Below are positions 10,531 to 22,762 of a stretch of 64,000 bases of DNA, piece by piece. The notes beneath the pieces were generated by a model, which saw only the letters and a list, made by a program, of their open reading frames with translations, ran no database searches and had not been told where the DNA came from. The stretch's first letter is position 1. Each line of letters starts with the position of its first letter. Both the position numbers and the translations under genes were made by a program. Origin of the DNA: Helopsaltes ochotensis (Eukaryota; Chordata; Aves; Passeriformes; Locustellidae); contig VXBM01000276.1 in the NCBI GenBank assembly GCA_013400155.1, positions 456,642 through 520,641 on the forward strand. The letters are read 5' to 3'.

Positions 10531-13500
10531 AGGCTGAGCTCCGTGGGCAGCTGGCAGTGCCCAGGGCTGAGGACGGATGGCTGCGTGTGGCAGGCAGGCT
10601 GCAGCACAGGCAGACAGGAGCAGGGAGAGGAGCTGCAGCAGCCCTGGGTGAGCTGTGACGGACGCAGGGTCTGCACCGTGACCCCCCGAGTGTGGCTGCT
10701 CCAGGATCCCCCACAGCTCCCATCTGGCAGCTCCCGAGTGCTCCGGAGCGCTGGGGCTGTCAGGACAAGCCCGTGGTGCTCGCTGGCAGCCCACCCAGGG
10801 ATTAGGAAGCTGTCACTCACTCAGGCTGTCCCCAGACAGTGCCAGCAGGCCTGGGAGCACCGCCTGCTCTCACCTGATTGGCATTTTGGGATGCTTTTAC
10901 CGAGAGGCAGTTATGGAGTTTTGGGACCTGCCGAGGAGAATGAGGCCAAATTCCCAGCCCTTCTGCTTGACCACTTCTGCCCTGCTTTCTCTGTTCTGGA
11001 AAGTTTTCCCATGCTAAGTATAGCTCCTAACAGGTGCATGACCAGAGGGGACTGTCAGGGATGCAGCTGTCCCCACAGAGGCCTGGATCCATCTCCATCT
11101 GTCTCACTGGAGCTGTCCATGCTGCCTGGCCGAGCTCTTTGGACACAGGATGGGGGAGCATCAGGGATGCAGACAGGAAATACACGGACACGCACACGCA
11201 GAGGGAGGAGGATCGTGCCAGGGAATGCCACAAACAAAGCCTCTGACATCAAACTAATGCATCCTTTGAGGCTTTAAAGACCCCTTGGCACACACGGGCA
11301 GGCTGCCAGATAACTCATCTCTCTTCCTTGCTCTGCTACCAGCCTGATGCCAAGGTCAAGCTTTAAAGGAAAGCTGGCTGCTCTGTAATCCCCTGTGCCT
11401 CATTTGGGGATGCCACAAAACTCGTAAGGATCAGTGACAGAAAATATTTGACTGGGGCCGAGGCCAGTGTGATGCCTGAAGTGGTTCCCTTGCCCAGGCA
11501 GCTGCCAGCCCTGGCTCCCATCCTGCCAGCCCCACACCACTCCCTTCCAGCTGGGAACCAGTGCTAGAGGCTGCAGGTGATGTAAGGCAGTGGCACAGGG
11601 AGCTGGGATCCCTGGAACACCCCAGAGTGCACACTGGACATCAGGAGTCACCTCCACATGCACAGAGGTGACAAGGTGTCCCAAGTTTGTAGAGGACAGG
11701 TGCTGGGGTGACCCTCCTGGGCACTGAGTTGGCTCGTCACTGTGTAGGGGATATGAAAATAGGAGCAACAGGGATAAGGGACAACCCTGCTCACAAACTA
11801 AAGGTGTTTCCTACCCCTAAGGTGTCCTGGAATAATTCCAGGCTGACAGGACATGAGGAAATAAGCATTTTGCAACAGCCCACGGGGTTGTTGCAGCAGG
11901 AACAGCTGATCTGGATCACAAATCTGGATGCTGGGACGTGTGCTGAGTTAACAGGCTGGCTTGGCGTAATGGGAGGGTGATGAAAACCATCTGCAGGGAA
12001 TAGGATGGCACCATGACATCAGCACCACTGGAGGAACAAAGCAGGAGGTTTCTGCAGTCATACTAGCCCACTGCAGAATGTGCTCCAGAATGTGCTTTGG
12101 CCACAGAATCCCATGTCTGAATCTGGGGAACCCAGAGCTCAACTCCCTGCTCAAGCTGCAGGAAACTGAGCCACAACCAGCGCTCAGAACTCTGCCTGGG
12201 GCTCAGTGAAGGGGTGGGAGGGGCTGGGTGGGATGGATGTGTATAAATCCTTGGCAGAGGGAAAATGCATTCTCTTCTTTGGTTCTCTGTTCAAATGAAT
12301 TGTGAAATGAAACCACACTGCTGGTAGCAATCCAGTCACACCCTCCCAAAGGAAGAACCCTGTATCCTGGGATCTGGGGTGACTTTCCTTCACCCTTTCA
12401 CAACAACTCTTTTCAGGCAGAAGTGCTGACTGAAGCTCTCTGGGTCTCCAAAGACCATTCCGTCAGCTCGGTGCCGCGGGGCCTGCCAGGCTGAGTTATC
12501 ACAGGTCCTGCCCTCCCCTGCCATTAATACCTGCTCACCAAGGGAGCCCTGGCCAGCCCAGGCAGAGAAGGGCAACCCCGAGCTGCAGAAGTCTCCCACA
12601 GTAAGGAAGGAGGCATCAAAGGGAAAAAAGAGGAAAATAAATATAAGCCAGGCATCTGTGGATAGTCTTAATGGAGCTCAGACAGCCCCAGGAAGGGAAT
12701 GAATCACTGGGAGTCATGAACTTTCCAGCTCACATTCCCCAAGGAGCTCCAGCCACACCTTGTGCCCAGCCCTGTCCCACAGCACTGTGTCCCACAGTCT
12801 GGGGTCTCTTTCTGTCCCAATCCAACCCTTTTCTGCTGGGCAAGGGTCACACTCCTGTCCTGCTGTCACCTATGTGACTGTGCCAGCTAACACCTGTAAA
12901 TCATCTTTCTACCAAAGCCCAGAGTAAACCAAGACAGAAGCAAGACCCAGCACTTCAGCAGCACAGTTGGAACATCTGCAGCGTTACACAATCCCCTGCC
13001 TGGCCAGACATGGGACTGAGAAAGGGTTTTGTGCTGAAAAGCCCAAGACATGGGTGTAAAACTCTCTTTGCTTTTGGTTTTAATCTCAGACCTCGAGAGC
13101 CTTAGCCCCAGGACTCGTGCCAGCACCCCAGCAATGAGCACAGTCACCCTGAACACTCCAGAACTCAACGGGACCAGTGAGCAAACATGGGAGCAGGGCT
13201 TTGTCCCTGGCCAGGGACACCCAGCACCACAAACCCAACTCAGGGATCTCAGCAGCCCTGGTCAAACCTCCTGCCTGCACTTTACCATCCAAACAACAAT
13301 CCGGGGTGGGGGGGAGGGGGTCTGATATGCTCCATGGATTAGAGCTGGTGAATTAAGAACCTATAAAGATATTATCCAGGATCAGCCTTGGGAGCCCCAA
13401 AACACCCAGAGCCACAACTTTACTACAAAGCCTTCAGAAACAGAGTGTTCTTCAGTGCCCAGCTCCTGGGGCCCTGTGTCTGCATGCAAAATTCCACTTT

Positions 13501-14730
13501 TGTTACTGCAAAAATGGCATTCTGGGCTCCCACAGCTGAAGAGTCTGAGAATGCGGCTAAAGGATTAAACCCCTCCTCCCCAGACCTACAGTAAATAAAG
13601 AGAGTTAAAGCACTTCTGCAAACTAGAAGGATTTGAAGCCAATTTTGTGACTGTGTCAGGCAGTTCTGCCATTCTTTGTACTTAGGAGAAGCAGGGCAGA
13701 ATAAAGGGGGATTGACCAGAGGACTGGGACGGCTCCCTCCCATGTGGAGGCTTCTGGAGGTGGAAATGCTGGCAAGGAGAAGGCAGAGTGAACAGGAGCA
13801 GATATCTGAGAGACATTTACAAATGGATTTCTAAGCCAAAATTTCCCCTCAGTCCCGCCTGCACATCTCTGCAAACATACCTGGCCTGTGCACTCTGGGT
13901 TGAGAACAATTTAACCTGGAGTCTGAACAATGGGATTAAGCACTGGATAAGCAGAAAAATGGTTGCAGATTGCTATTGGAGAGTGATTGTTTCCCTGAGC
14001 CGCATTGTGTAAGTGTCGGTGCCTTTGTGAGATTTAATGGTCCAATTATCCCCGGCGGTGTCACCTCCTCCCCGCTGTGCACGCCCAGACCTGCTCTCCT
14101 GCCTCCGTTCCCTCTCCTCTTCTGCCAGCAGGCAAACACACCTTTGCTGCTCCTTCATGAGTAGTCCTCGACTAAACTTCCCCCATGCCCAGGGATGAAG
14201 GGTTGGGGATGCCAGCCCAGCAGCAGAGAGGTTTCTGGGATAGGTATCTCATCCTGTTTGGGAGCTGGTCTTCTTCCATGGCTGAAAATCTATGTTTTTA
14301 CTTAATTAGCAAAAATCTAATGAAAAAATTCTCTCGAAGTCATGTGAAGCCCTCCTCCCAAACATCCCAGTGAGCCACCATCCTGCTCTCCAGCCTCTGT
14401 CACACAGCACATGCTCATCATCCCAGCAGCTCCACCTGGCACTCACAGCAAGAGGCTTGGCTGGGATGTCCAAGCAAGAGGATTGAGAGGGCCCTGCCAG
14501 ACTAGAAAGGCTCCCATCACCCAAAAACTGAATTACAGCCTGCCACAGATCCACCAGTCTCCGATCAGCCCCACAGTCCCTCTCTACAGAACAGCCACCA
14601 AACACTCCACAGGCAAAGAAACCTTTCACACACGGCTGCTTGTAGAGCAACCCCTGAGCCAAAAGCCCAGAGAGCAATGGGCACTGCTGCTCCTCCCACC
14701 ACAGCGGGGTCGGGCCACAGGGAGAGTGCA

Positions 14731-14868
14731 TCACACAATCCCACAATGGTTGGGTCGGAAGGGACCTTAGAGCTCATCCAGTTCCACCCCTGCCAGGGGC
14801 AGGGAATCCTTCCACTGGATCAGTTTGCTCCAAGCCCCATCCAACTTGGCCTTGGACACTTTTAAATT
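14731..14868 (-). mobile_element. CR1 LINE 3' end, minus strand
   Basis: It begins with TCACACAATCCCACAATGGT and a GGTCGGAAGGGACCTTAGAG-type block, then CCACCCCTGCCAGGGGCAGG and CCAACTTGGCCTTGGACACT, the standard reverse-oriented CR1 3' end. About 140 bp remain after 5' truncation. Confidence 0.92.
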
Positions 14869-16784
14869 AATTCCAGAGTTCAAGAAGGGGCAGGCACTGG
14901 CATGGGGAAGGGCCACAGCTCCTCTTCTGCTCTCCTAAGAGCAGCCCTGCAGCAGGTCATCCAAAACTATCAGCTCCTCACCAGGATATCAAAAAAGCAC
15001 TGTAACAACCGGAATTAGAGAGTTTCACCACAGGACTGGACATTTATGTGCACAAGAACAGCCTCTGCAGGGACTCCAGCTGCAGTGACAATCAGAGCAG
15101 CTCCTGCCTCTCCTGCTCTGGGGTAGGAGCTGCTGCCAGCTGGGGTCAGGGGGGAATCTCCCCTCACAGGGAGGTATTGCACAATTATGGGCATGATGGG
15201 ATTTTTATGCCTTCCTTTAAGGCATCCGGCCTGGCTTCTGGTGGAGACAGGAGACAGGGCTGGAAGTTCTACTGGTCTGTTCAGCTCAAACAGCTTTTAT
15301 GTCCTAATACAAAATTAATGGTTCTCTCACCGAGACTCCATGAGGCAAAGCTGCCTGCTCTGGGCATTCCAACTGGCAAAGCAAAAGTGGGACTGAAAAC
15401 TCATTCCTTCCCAACGCTCCTGGATGGAACACATCCCTCAGCCCCCACCCAGGCTCACTGACTCACACCAGTACAGTCCCCCCAAACTCTCTGCAGCAGT
15501 GCTGGACTCTGATGGGGGTCCCATGGAGCTCCCATGCTCGAGGGGTCCCTCAGCCTCCTGCCTCCTCTGCCAAGGATACCAATTCCACAAATCCCTGCAG
15601 CGCCAGCTGCAATGCAGGTGGGTTGCAGGCACCTTAAACCTGACTGTGCCACCTCTTCAGCAGCCTCTCCTGCTGACTAAAGGGCTGCCTGTCAGGTTAG
15701 GCAGGAACAGCTGTCTCAGAAACTGTATTTCAGGATTAACAGAGGTTCCTTCTGATTGTATGGAACAACACCTCATTCATCATTCAGAGAGCCAGACAGA
15801 GCCACTCATCTTCACTGGATGACACCTTTTATCTACCAACACCTAGACTGACTCACAACCAGCCTGTGAACCTGTCAGGATCTTTTTACCATGCCAGGGG
15901 CATGTTTTCCTGGCTCACATCCAGCATAGTGCTGGAGGCTGGAAGAATTCCTTGCTCCCATGAGGACTTTTTCAGGATTTTTCTGAGCAGACACTGTGCT
16001 CCTAGTGTCTAGAGCAGGCTGTTTTTGTGGAGCTGATTATTTTGGTACTCCAGTGGAAGCCAAACTCTGCAATTGCCGTCTGTGGCTGGCTTGTGGCTTG
16101 CCCTGAGGGAATCCATGGCACTGCTGGGAATTCTGACCCCAGAGTCCTGACTCAGGCATTCTGAAAAACCACAGGGCTTGCTGCTTCCAGACCCATCTTT
16201 GTGCTCCTATGTCTCTGCTGGGGCCAGCACAGGGATGGAAAAGGCAGGATCTGAACTGCTGGCCCCACAACACGGAAAGATGTGAGCAGCAGTCATCTCC
16301 CACAGTGCAGCTCCAGAAGCCTCTTCCCTTTGGCTTTGTGTCCAGCTGTGAAACTGCAACAGCTTCCACTATCCTGGTCTTCCTGCTTCCACCTGATCCT
16401 CTCCAACACATCTCCACCTCGCTGAAGGCTGCCACAGAGTTCCTCTGCCTCCTCCAAGCCACTGCCATAAAGTGAATAACTGTGCAGTTACTTATGGGGG
16501 AGCTTTCACACACGCAGCTTAATTCACTGGGGAAGAGGACTAAAATATTAGGCCCTGACTCTGAAATAAGGAATTTCTGTTGGTGGCCGTTAGTCCTCAG
16601 TGACAAACTGACCACACAGAACAATAAGACAGAGAACCAGAGCCCCTGAGCCCATCCTGTGACACCAAACACTCCTGCTGTGCCCCATTCTGATCACAGC
16701 ACCATGCTGAACCCTTCCTTCACCCCCCAGCTCTGTCTGTCTAGGGGAACAATGTCCTAATTCCTAGAGGGATGTTGACCAAAT

Positions 16785-16875
16785 CATAAAGATGTAATGA
16801 CACTGTCTGGGCTGACACGCTGATCAATGCCTTTCATGCAAAATTATGCTTTCTGCAACTAATAAATATTGATCC
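16785..16875. promoter_or_regulatory. AT-rich island with octamer-like motif
   Basis: It contains ATGCAAAATTATGC (16836-16849), close to the POU octamer ATGCAAAT, next to TGATCAATG and AATAAATATTGATCC. Motif clustering alone supports a regulatory role. Confidence 0.25.
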
Positions 16876-19800
16876 TTTTTGTTCCTGTGCAGCACTGCAA
16901 TAAAGAGTGACTTAAATGTCTGCCAGCTCTGAGCTTCCACCATTGTTTTCCAGCCCCCAGCTCCCTGGCAGCATCCCTCTGCACTTCCTACTGACACTGG
17001 TGCCAGTGCCTGATCCCAAGGAGGGCACAACACCTCCATGAACATTCACCTCCCTCCCTTCTTCTGTCCTTTGAATGGTCCTTATGTTACAGGGGTTCAC
17101 GGGAAGCAGCAGAAAATAAATGGAATTGGAGGGAGTGCTGGAGAAGGGGAGCAGGGTCATTGCCTGGGTACATTTAGGATAATAAATAGGAAGAACCAGG
17201 CCAAGTGCAGAACAAATAGAAACATTTACAACTGCTTGGCAGGGGAATCGTGTAAGTGCTAATGGGCTTGGTTCAGACTCCTTTAAATCAAAGCTCCGGG
17301 CTGGGCAGCCAGGCCTGCTGACAAACTTTGCTGGACACAGGGACCCATTCAGCCCTGAGGAAAGGCTGGGCTCCACGTGGCAGCAAGTCCTGCTCTATTT
17401 GCTCCTCTTCTGGAGAGGGGTCAAGCAGGACCCTGCCCTTCACACCCACTTGGCTCCCTCAGCTCCACAGCACCGTGCCCGGCGGCCGCAGCCGCTCCTG
17501 TCTGCACTCGTGAGCCCAGAATGATGTGATGGCCCCCTCCAGGTGGGTTCTGGGACCCTCTTTCCTCCAGGTCTCACTCCATTGCCTCTCGTTCTCCCAG
17601 CTCCCCACCCCCAGCTGGAAGAGGAGCCTTTCCCAGCCTCCCAGGAGCGCAGGGAAGGAGCTGCACCAGAGAGTGCAAGGTGTGAACTCAGAGCCGGGGC
17701 TGCAAATGGATTGATGATGACAGGCAGAGGCCTGGCTTCAGTCACTGCTGCCTGGCAGCCAGGCACTGATTGGATTTGTGCACTACACACATTTTGGGAG
17801 CACACTGCCTTCCTTTGCTGAAGGGATTCGAACCCATCGTGAGCAGAGCTCAGCTGCGGAAGTGAACCACAAAGCAGGAAGGGCCAAAGGTCCACAGTGC
17901 CCTGTACAACCTCAGTGAAATGTGTCCTGCTCCCTTCCCCACGCAGACAGCAGAGTGCTGAGAGGGCTTTTAAGGCAAAAAAAACTACAGATAAATACAC
18001 TGCCTCTGGATTACAGAGCTTAAAATATGATGGCATCTCCCCCAGATTGAATGGGTTCCCTGAAGAGCTCCTTCAGTTCTGAGACCCTCCCTTCCCCATT
18101 CCCCTCCTGGGAGAATTGGAGAGGCAAAGGGCTGCTGTTCCAGCAGATTTGCAGGAGTGGGAGTTGAAGAATCAATGAAGCTCTGAAAGCCAGTGGGGAA
18201 AGTCATTCTGCACCTTCCTGACACCAGGAATAAATGATTCAGCGGGAAAGGGAAAAAAAAATCCAACAACCCTCAAATGAGGCTGGAATTACCCTCTGGA
18301 GAGATATTTCATCTTGAGGAATTGTGTTTGCTGCAGTGTTCATCTTACTGAGCCACAGCAAGGCTTTAATATCCAGCAAAAGGTCAAACCTAAATGGGAA
18401 TTGCCAGAGCCTGCTGGAGCTCCTGCCTGCACATGAGCTCCCCACCCTCACATGGAGTGGCTATGCCCAAGCTGAGGGAAAGAGGTAATGGAGCGGAGCT
18501 GGACCAGGTAAGGATATCTCCCTTCCTGATGGGATCCCAGGCACAGCTCAGCCCTGCACTCACTCCCTTTGGATGGGTACAAGAGGAACAGACCTGCCTG
18601 CCTGAGTGTCTTGACCAGGGGGAGTTTGGAGAGAATGCTGGGAGCTTCCAGATGTTTCCATCCAAGGGATCTAACTGATTGCCAAGGAAGGTGGGATTTC
18701 AAGGCACCCAAGGGCTGCAGGGGCAGCTGGCAGCTGCTCCTCAGCTGGAACATCAATGCTTGAGACACTACCTGTGCCCTCCGAGTCCAGCCTAGTCTGC
18801 AGGGCTGAGGAAGCTCTCTCCTCATGCCCATCAGCTCCCCATGGATAGACAATTCCTCCCACTTTTCCCACTTCTGCTTTCGTACTGCTGCTGTCTCCCT
18901 CCACCCACACATCTGCTTAGCCTCTCTTTGGTAATTTGTACTCTTCTTCCTTCCCTCGGACTCAGCTCTGCCCTCTGCAAGTCTGGTATCGCTATCCCAG
19001 GCTGTGGCAGAGTTCCAGGGATAAATCAGGCAGACAGAAGATGAAGGCAGAGGTTCCCAGGGAGCTTCCTGTCTCCTCTACACCATGACAAAGGTGAGTG
19101 TCCAAGAAAAGACAGGAGGGAACTGAGCCCTTCCTGTCACATCCACCATCCCCCCAAGAGGGCACAATGCCGGTCAGTGAGCTGAGCTGAGCAGAGGGGA
19201 GTTTTACCTAAAGCAGAGCTGAAAACCTGCTTGAGCTTTGAGATTGATAGCAAAACTGGTCCCTGACTAAATCCAGACTCTGCAAGGAAACAGATTTGGG
19301 AACTCTCAACAATCCTGACAGCTCCAAGCCTTCCACCAGCCACCTCAGCCATCCCACACCACGTGGGGCCCTCCTGCTTTCCTGTTCAGGACCACATCAA
19401 CCTCTACCAATGCATCTTCATCCTGCCCAGCACTTCCAGCTGTCCTTTCAGCCCTTCCTGATGAACAAGGTGCCATCCATGATGGGCAACACACTGGTTT
19501 CTGTGCCAATGTGGAGGAACATCCACTGGGGATGAAACTACCACTCTCACTTCCACTTGTGACTCAAGCCGGACTTCACTGTGCACAGAGAGATTAAATT
19601 TCTCTAAGGTTAACACAAGATAATTTTTTGTTCAAATATTTACAGTTAGAGCTCATCAGAAAATCAACAGGATTCTGCTGGACAACACTCAACTATCCAC
19701 ATTCCCCAAAGGCAAACAGGGTTTTTATGTGGTATTTAAAGCATCCTGAGAAGCCATCCAGAATGAAGCCCTCACAATTGCTCCTGGGCCAGGCTGGGTC

Positions 19801-20759
19801 TGTGCCATACAGCCATGCCTCTGAGGGAAGCAGGAGAAACTTGCTGGCCTTTTCTTGCTAATAATGTGCCCACATGGACACAGCCAGAGCAGGTCATCAG
19901 CCTCTCACATGGTCACACAAACAGAGGAGGTTCAGAACTGCATCCAGCAGCACATACTTGGGAAGCCCATGCTGTGGAAAATGGGGTCAGATTGCTTCTC
20001 CCTGTGTTTGGCTTTGTGGAGCTGTTTGTGTCTCCTGGATGCAAGATTTCCCTGGCAACAAACCGGAGCTGTCATTTGGAGATCTTGCCCCTTCTATCCA
20101 GGATGTTTAAATTCAAGCCTCAAACTTGTGGTTGGCAGGGAACGGGGGCAAACAAAGAGCCAAACAATCTGCTGTCAGCTCCTGCCTGCCTGGCCTGCAG
20201 CAGTGATCCCTCCTGTCCAAAGGGAATGTTGGAGTACAGAGGCAGTGGCTCGAGGGCCTGTCACAGATTTAAGCTGCTCAGACTTACAAGACAGAATGTA
20301 AAAACCTGACAGACAATAAGTGTACTGAAACATTTGGGCTTTGCTCCCTCCTCTACAGGGTCTGTTGTTTCACGAGCAGAAGGAAGACTGAACTCAGCCA
20401 CAGCTACACGAAACATCTGGGGCTTGAGGAACATTCCCTGACTGCTTCTGAACCTTTATTTGCTACTCCCCCAACCCCTCTTTTTGACATCTCAACCTCT
20501 GCTCGAGGCTCCCCTCAGCCCCTCCTGAGACTGCTCCTGTCTGCTGTGTGTGCACCTGAGATTTAATGGTTTTCTGTTAGGGAAGTTTGACAGAGCTGCT
20601 GTGTCAGGTGCAGAAGCTCAGGTGGAAATTGCCCTCTCCCTCCTCTGCTCCCTTTCCAAGGGTTAAGGGGGAAGGTGAGCACAGGCTGGATCCCTGCCTG
20701 AGGAGCTCTGAAGGGAGCACAGGCATCTGCAGATGTTACTCCCACTGAGTTGATTTATC

Positions 20760-21110
20760 AGCTTCCCTTTCCTAGGTGGACAATTATGGAGGGGCCTGAC
20801 AGCTGCCCTGTAAGCAAAACTGAGTTAGCAGAAGAAACAACAATTGATGAAATTTAAGTGTATCCATAGCAAAGAAGACAAGGCCATCAGCATGGAAACG
20901 GATTTAAAAAGATACATGAAGGATTTTTCTACTTAGACTACATGCATAAGTAAACGTGTATATGTGCCTTATTAACTTTTTACAAAACTTTTGCCAATTA
21001 TATTAACACTAATTGCTTTGCATCAATGAATATAATAAGTTATTGTAATGTAGTCAATAACTTAAGATCACACTTTGTTAAGAATATATAAACTAGAGAA
21101 CACACAAAAT
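20760..21110. promoter_or_regulatory. AT-rich block, candidate conserved non-coding element
   Basis: About 350 bases are markedly AT-rich and free of recognisable repeats. They include ACAATTATGGAGGGG, AACAATTGATG, TTTGCATCAATGAATA (POU-like, 21017-21032) and several TTATTAA/TAATT cores. The abrupt composition change on both sides and the lack of a repeat identity make this one of the better enhancer-like candidates in the gene-free part. Confidence 0.35.
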
Positions 21111-21142
21111 AAAGCAAGGAGATACCACTGCCATCCTGATCT

Positions 21143-21160
21143 TGTGTGTGTGTGTGTATA
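21143..21160. repeat. (TG)n microsatellite
   Basis: Seven TG units followed by TATA, adjacent to the AT-rich block. Confidence 0.9.
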
Positions 21161-22585
21161 TCACGTCCAACCCAAGGGTAACAATCAGCTTTCCAAGGGA
21201 GGCAACAACTTTCTGAGGCTTTTCTAATAGGCAGTGCTTTTCTGGGATGAAGCTCCTGCCTTTGAAAGTCTGATCTCTCCCAGTGCCCTGGGGCTTTCTC
21301 CTTGCTCTGCTCTCCCATACAACCACATCCTGCAAAGGTATCCCATGCCAGCTTCTCTCCCTGCTGGAAGCAGAAACATTTCCCTGCAGCCTCAGTGTTT
21401 GTGTATGGCCCCCTCAACCCAGCAGGCTCCCAGGGAATGCAGGAGTGCACACAGCTCCTTCCTCTTGGTTGTCACCACCGTCCCCTGTAACCGGGCAAGC
21501 CCCAGCCCCACAGCTGGCAGGTCAGCCCTCCCTGTGCTGCTGAATAAGGGAACACAGAGGGAAGGGGAATGCAGACAATATCCTAAACAAATCTGCTGTT
21601 TACAACGTCCCCTGTAAACTGTTTACATTGCTGGGGAGAAAGCATGGAGGAACAGCAGCTGGGAGGAACTCCACTCCTGTTTGCTCCACTGCTGTGGGAG
21701 TGGAGCTGATGCACATCAGGGAAAGGGTGCAAAGGCAGGAGAGAAAAGAAGAGGCAGCAAAATCCCAGCACTACCCACTCCCCCAGCCTGTCAGGAGCTC
21801 TGGCTACCTCAGCAGTGCCTCCCAGAGCACACTCTAAGGAAGGTGGTCTGTCCCTGGGGTGCCAGGTGACGACAGGGGACATCCAGCCTCGGGCTCTGAG
21901 CAGTGCCTGTGGTGGTGAGGCTGAGCTGTTCCCTGCTGCCAGAGGAGGCATCCTGAAGGAGCCAGCCCTGAAGCTCACTTGGAGCCGCTTGGCTCTTGGG
22001 CTGTGTGAAGAGCCTTGTGACTCTCATCCCTCAGAAATGTGGTGTGTGGTGCCTCCTGCTCATGGTTAAGCATGGGGCCTCAGGAATACCAAGAACATTT
22101 CCAAGTTCTGGCATAAAATAAAAGACCGTGCCTCTAATCTGCCTGTTTCCTGTCCATGGAAAGCTCTTTGAAGTGCCTGTGCTCAGGGCAGTGCTGGAAG
22201 TTACCCAGCTGACCAGCACAACGCAGGCCGGCGACACAGCATGACTGCCCAAGCCCTGGGGGCTGCCACGGGGCAGGAAAAGCTCTGAGAGTAAAGAGTT
22301 AAAGTGAAGAGTTAAACCTCAAACACCCTGGATCAGTCCCCTTCACACTGGAAGGTTGGTTTTGTTACTTGAGCAGGACGTGAGAAAACACAGCCTCCAC
22401 TCCAGGAAGGTGATAAGTGCTGTGAGCCCAGAAATGGTCCCAGAGGGGTACAGGAATGGGCAGCCAGCTGGAGCAGCAAGGACAGGGAAAACATCCTCCC
22501 TATACACGACATGGCAAACCCGACCTGCTGGTTGGAAAGGAATACAGGTACAATGACTAAAAAAAAAAACAAAAAAGAAAGTGGG

Positions 22586-22762
22586 CAAACTCAGGCTGCC
22601 CAGAGAAGCTGTGGCTGCCCCGTCCCTGGAACCATCCAAGGCCAGGTTGGAGGGGGCTTGGAGAAACCTGGCATAGTGGAAGCTGTCCCAGCCCCTGGCA
22701 GTGGAAAGAGATGATTTTTAAGGTCCCTTCCAACCAAAACCAGGCTGTGATTCTATGAATAC
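22586..22762 (+). mobile_element. CR1 LINE 3' end, plus strand
   Basis: It reads AGGCTGCCCAGAGAAGCTGT, then GGCTGCCCCGTCCCTGGAAC, AAGGCCAGGTTGGAGGGGGC, TTTTTAAGGTCCCTTCCAAC and GTGATTCTATGAATAC, the canonical CR1 3' end with its ATTCTATG tail. It is 5'-truncated to about 180 bp. Confidence 0.93.

Larger units (their letters stand above)
6723..14730. other. Intergenic, no gene recognised
   Basis: No supported exon is present. Frames of up to about 240 codons exist in GC-richer parts (for example 7749-8390 and 10543-11277 on +), but they have no domains, contain dinucleotide or low-complexity stretches and overlap other frames of similar length. The region carries two (CA)n tracts, an (ATCC)n tract and a TATA-like sequence (GATATAAATAG near 7240) with no gene attached. 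Confidence 0.55.
14869..22585. other. Intergenic, no gene recognised
   Basis: No open frame matches a family I know and no exon-like series with conserved splice sites is evident. The longest frame (16037-16672, - strand) starts with a hydrophobic stretch but has no domain and no supporting context. The stretch includes AT-rich islands near 16785-16875 and 20760-21110 and a (TG)n tract. Confidence 0.55.

Noticed and set aside
10543..11277. 244-codon plus-strand frame
   Set aside because: Trp/Cys/Gln-rich composition with no recognisable family; overlapping frames on both strands are similarly open, as expected of GC-rich non-coding DNA.
16037..16672. 211-codon minus-strand frame with a hydrophobic N-terminus
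   Set aside because: The hydrophobic start looks like a signal peptide, but nothing downstream resembles a protein family and no CpG island or splice sites accompany it.
17790..17880. tRNA gene on the minus strand
   Set aside because: There is a perfect B box, but only about 60 bases separate the possible acceptor-stem halves, one T-stem pair fails and no proper A box or anticodon arm can be drawn.
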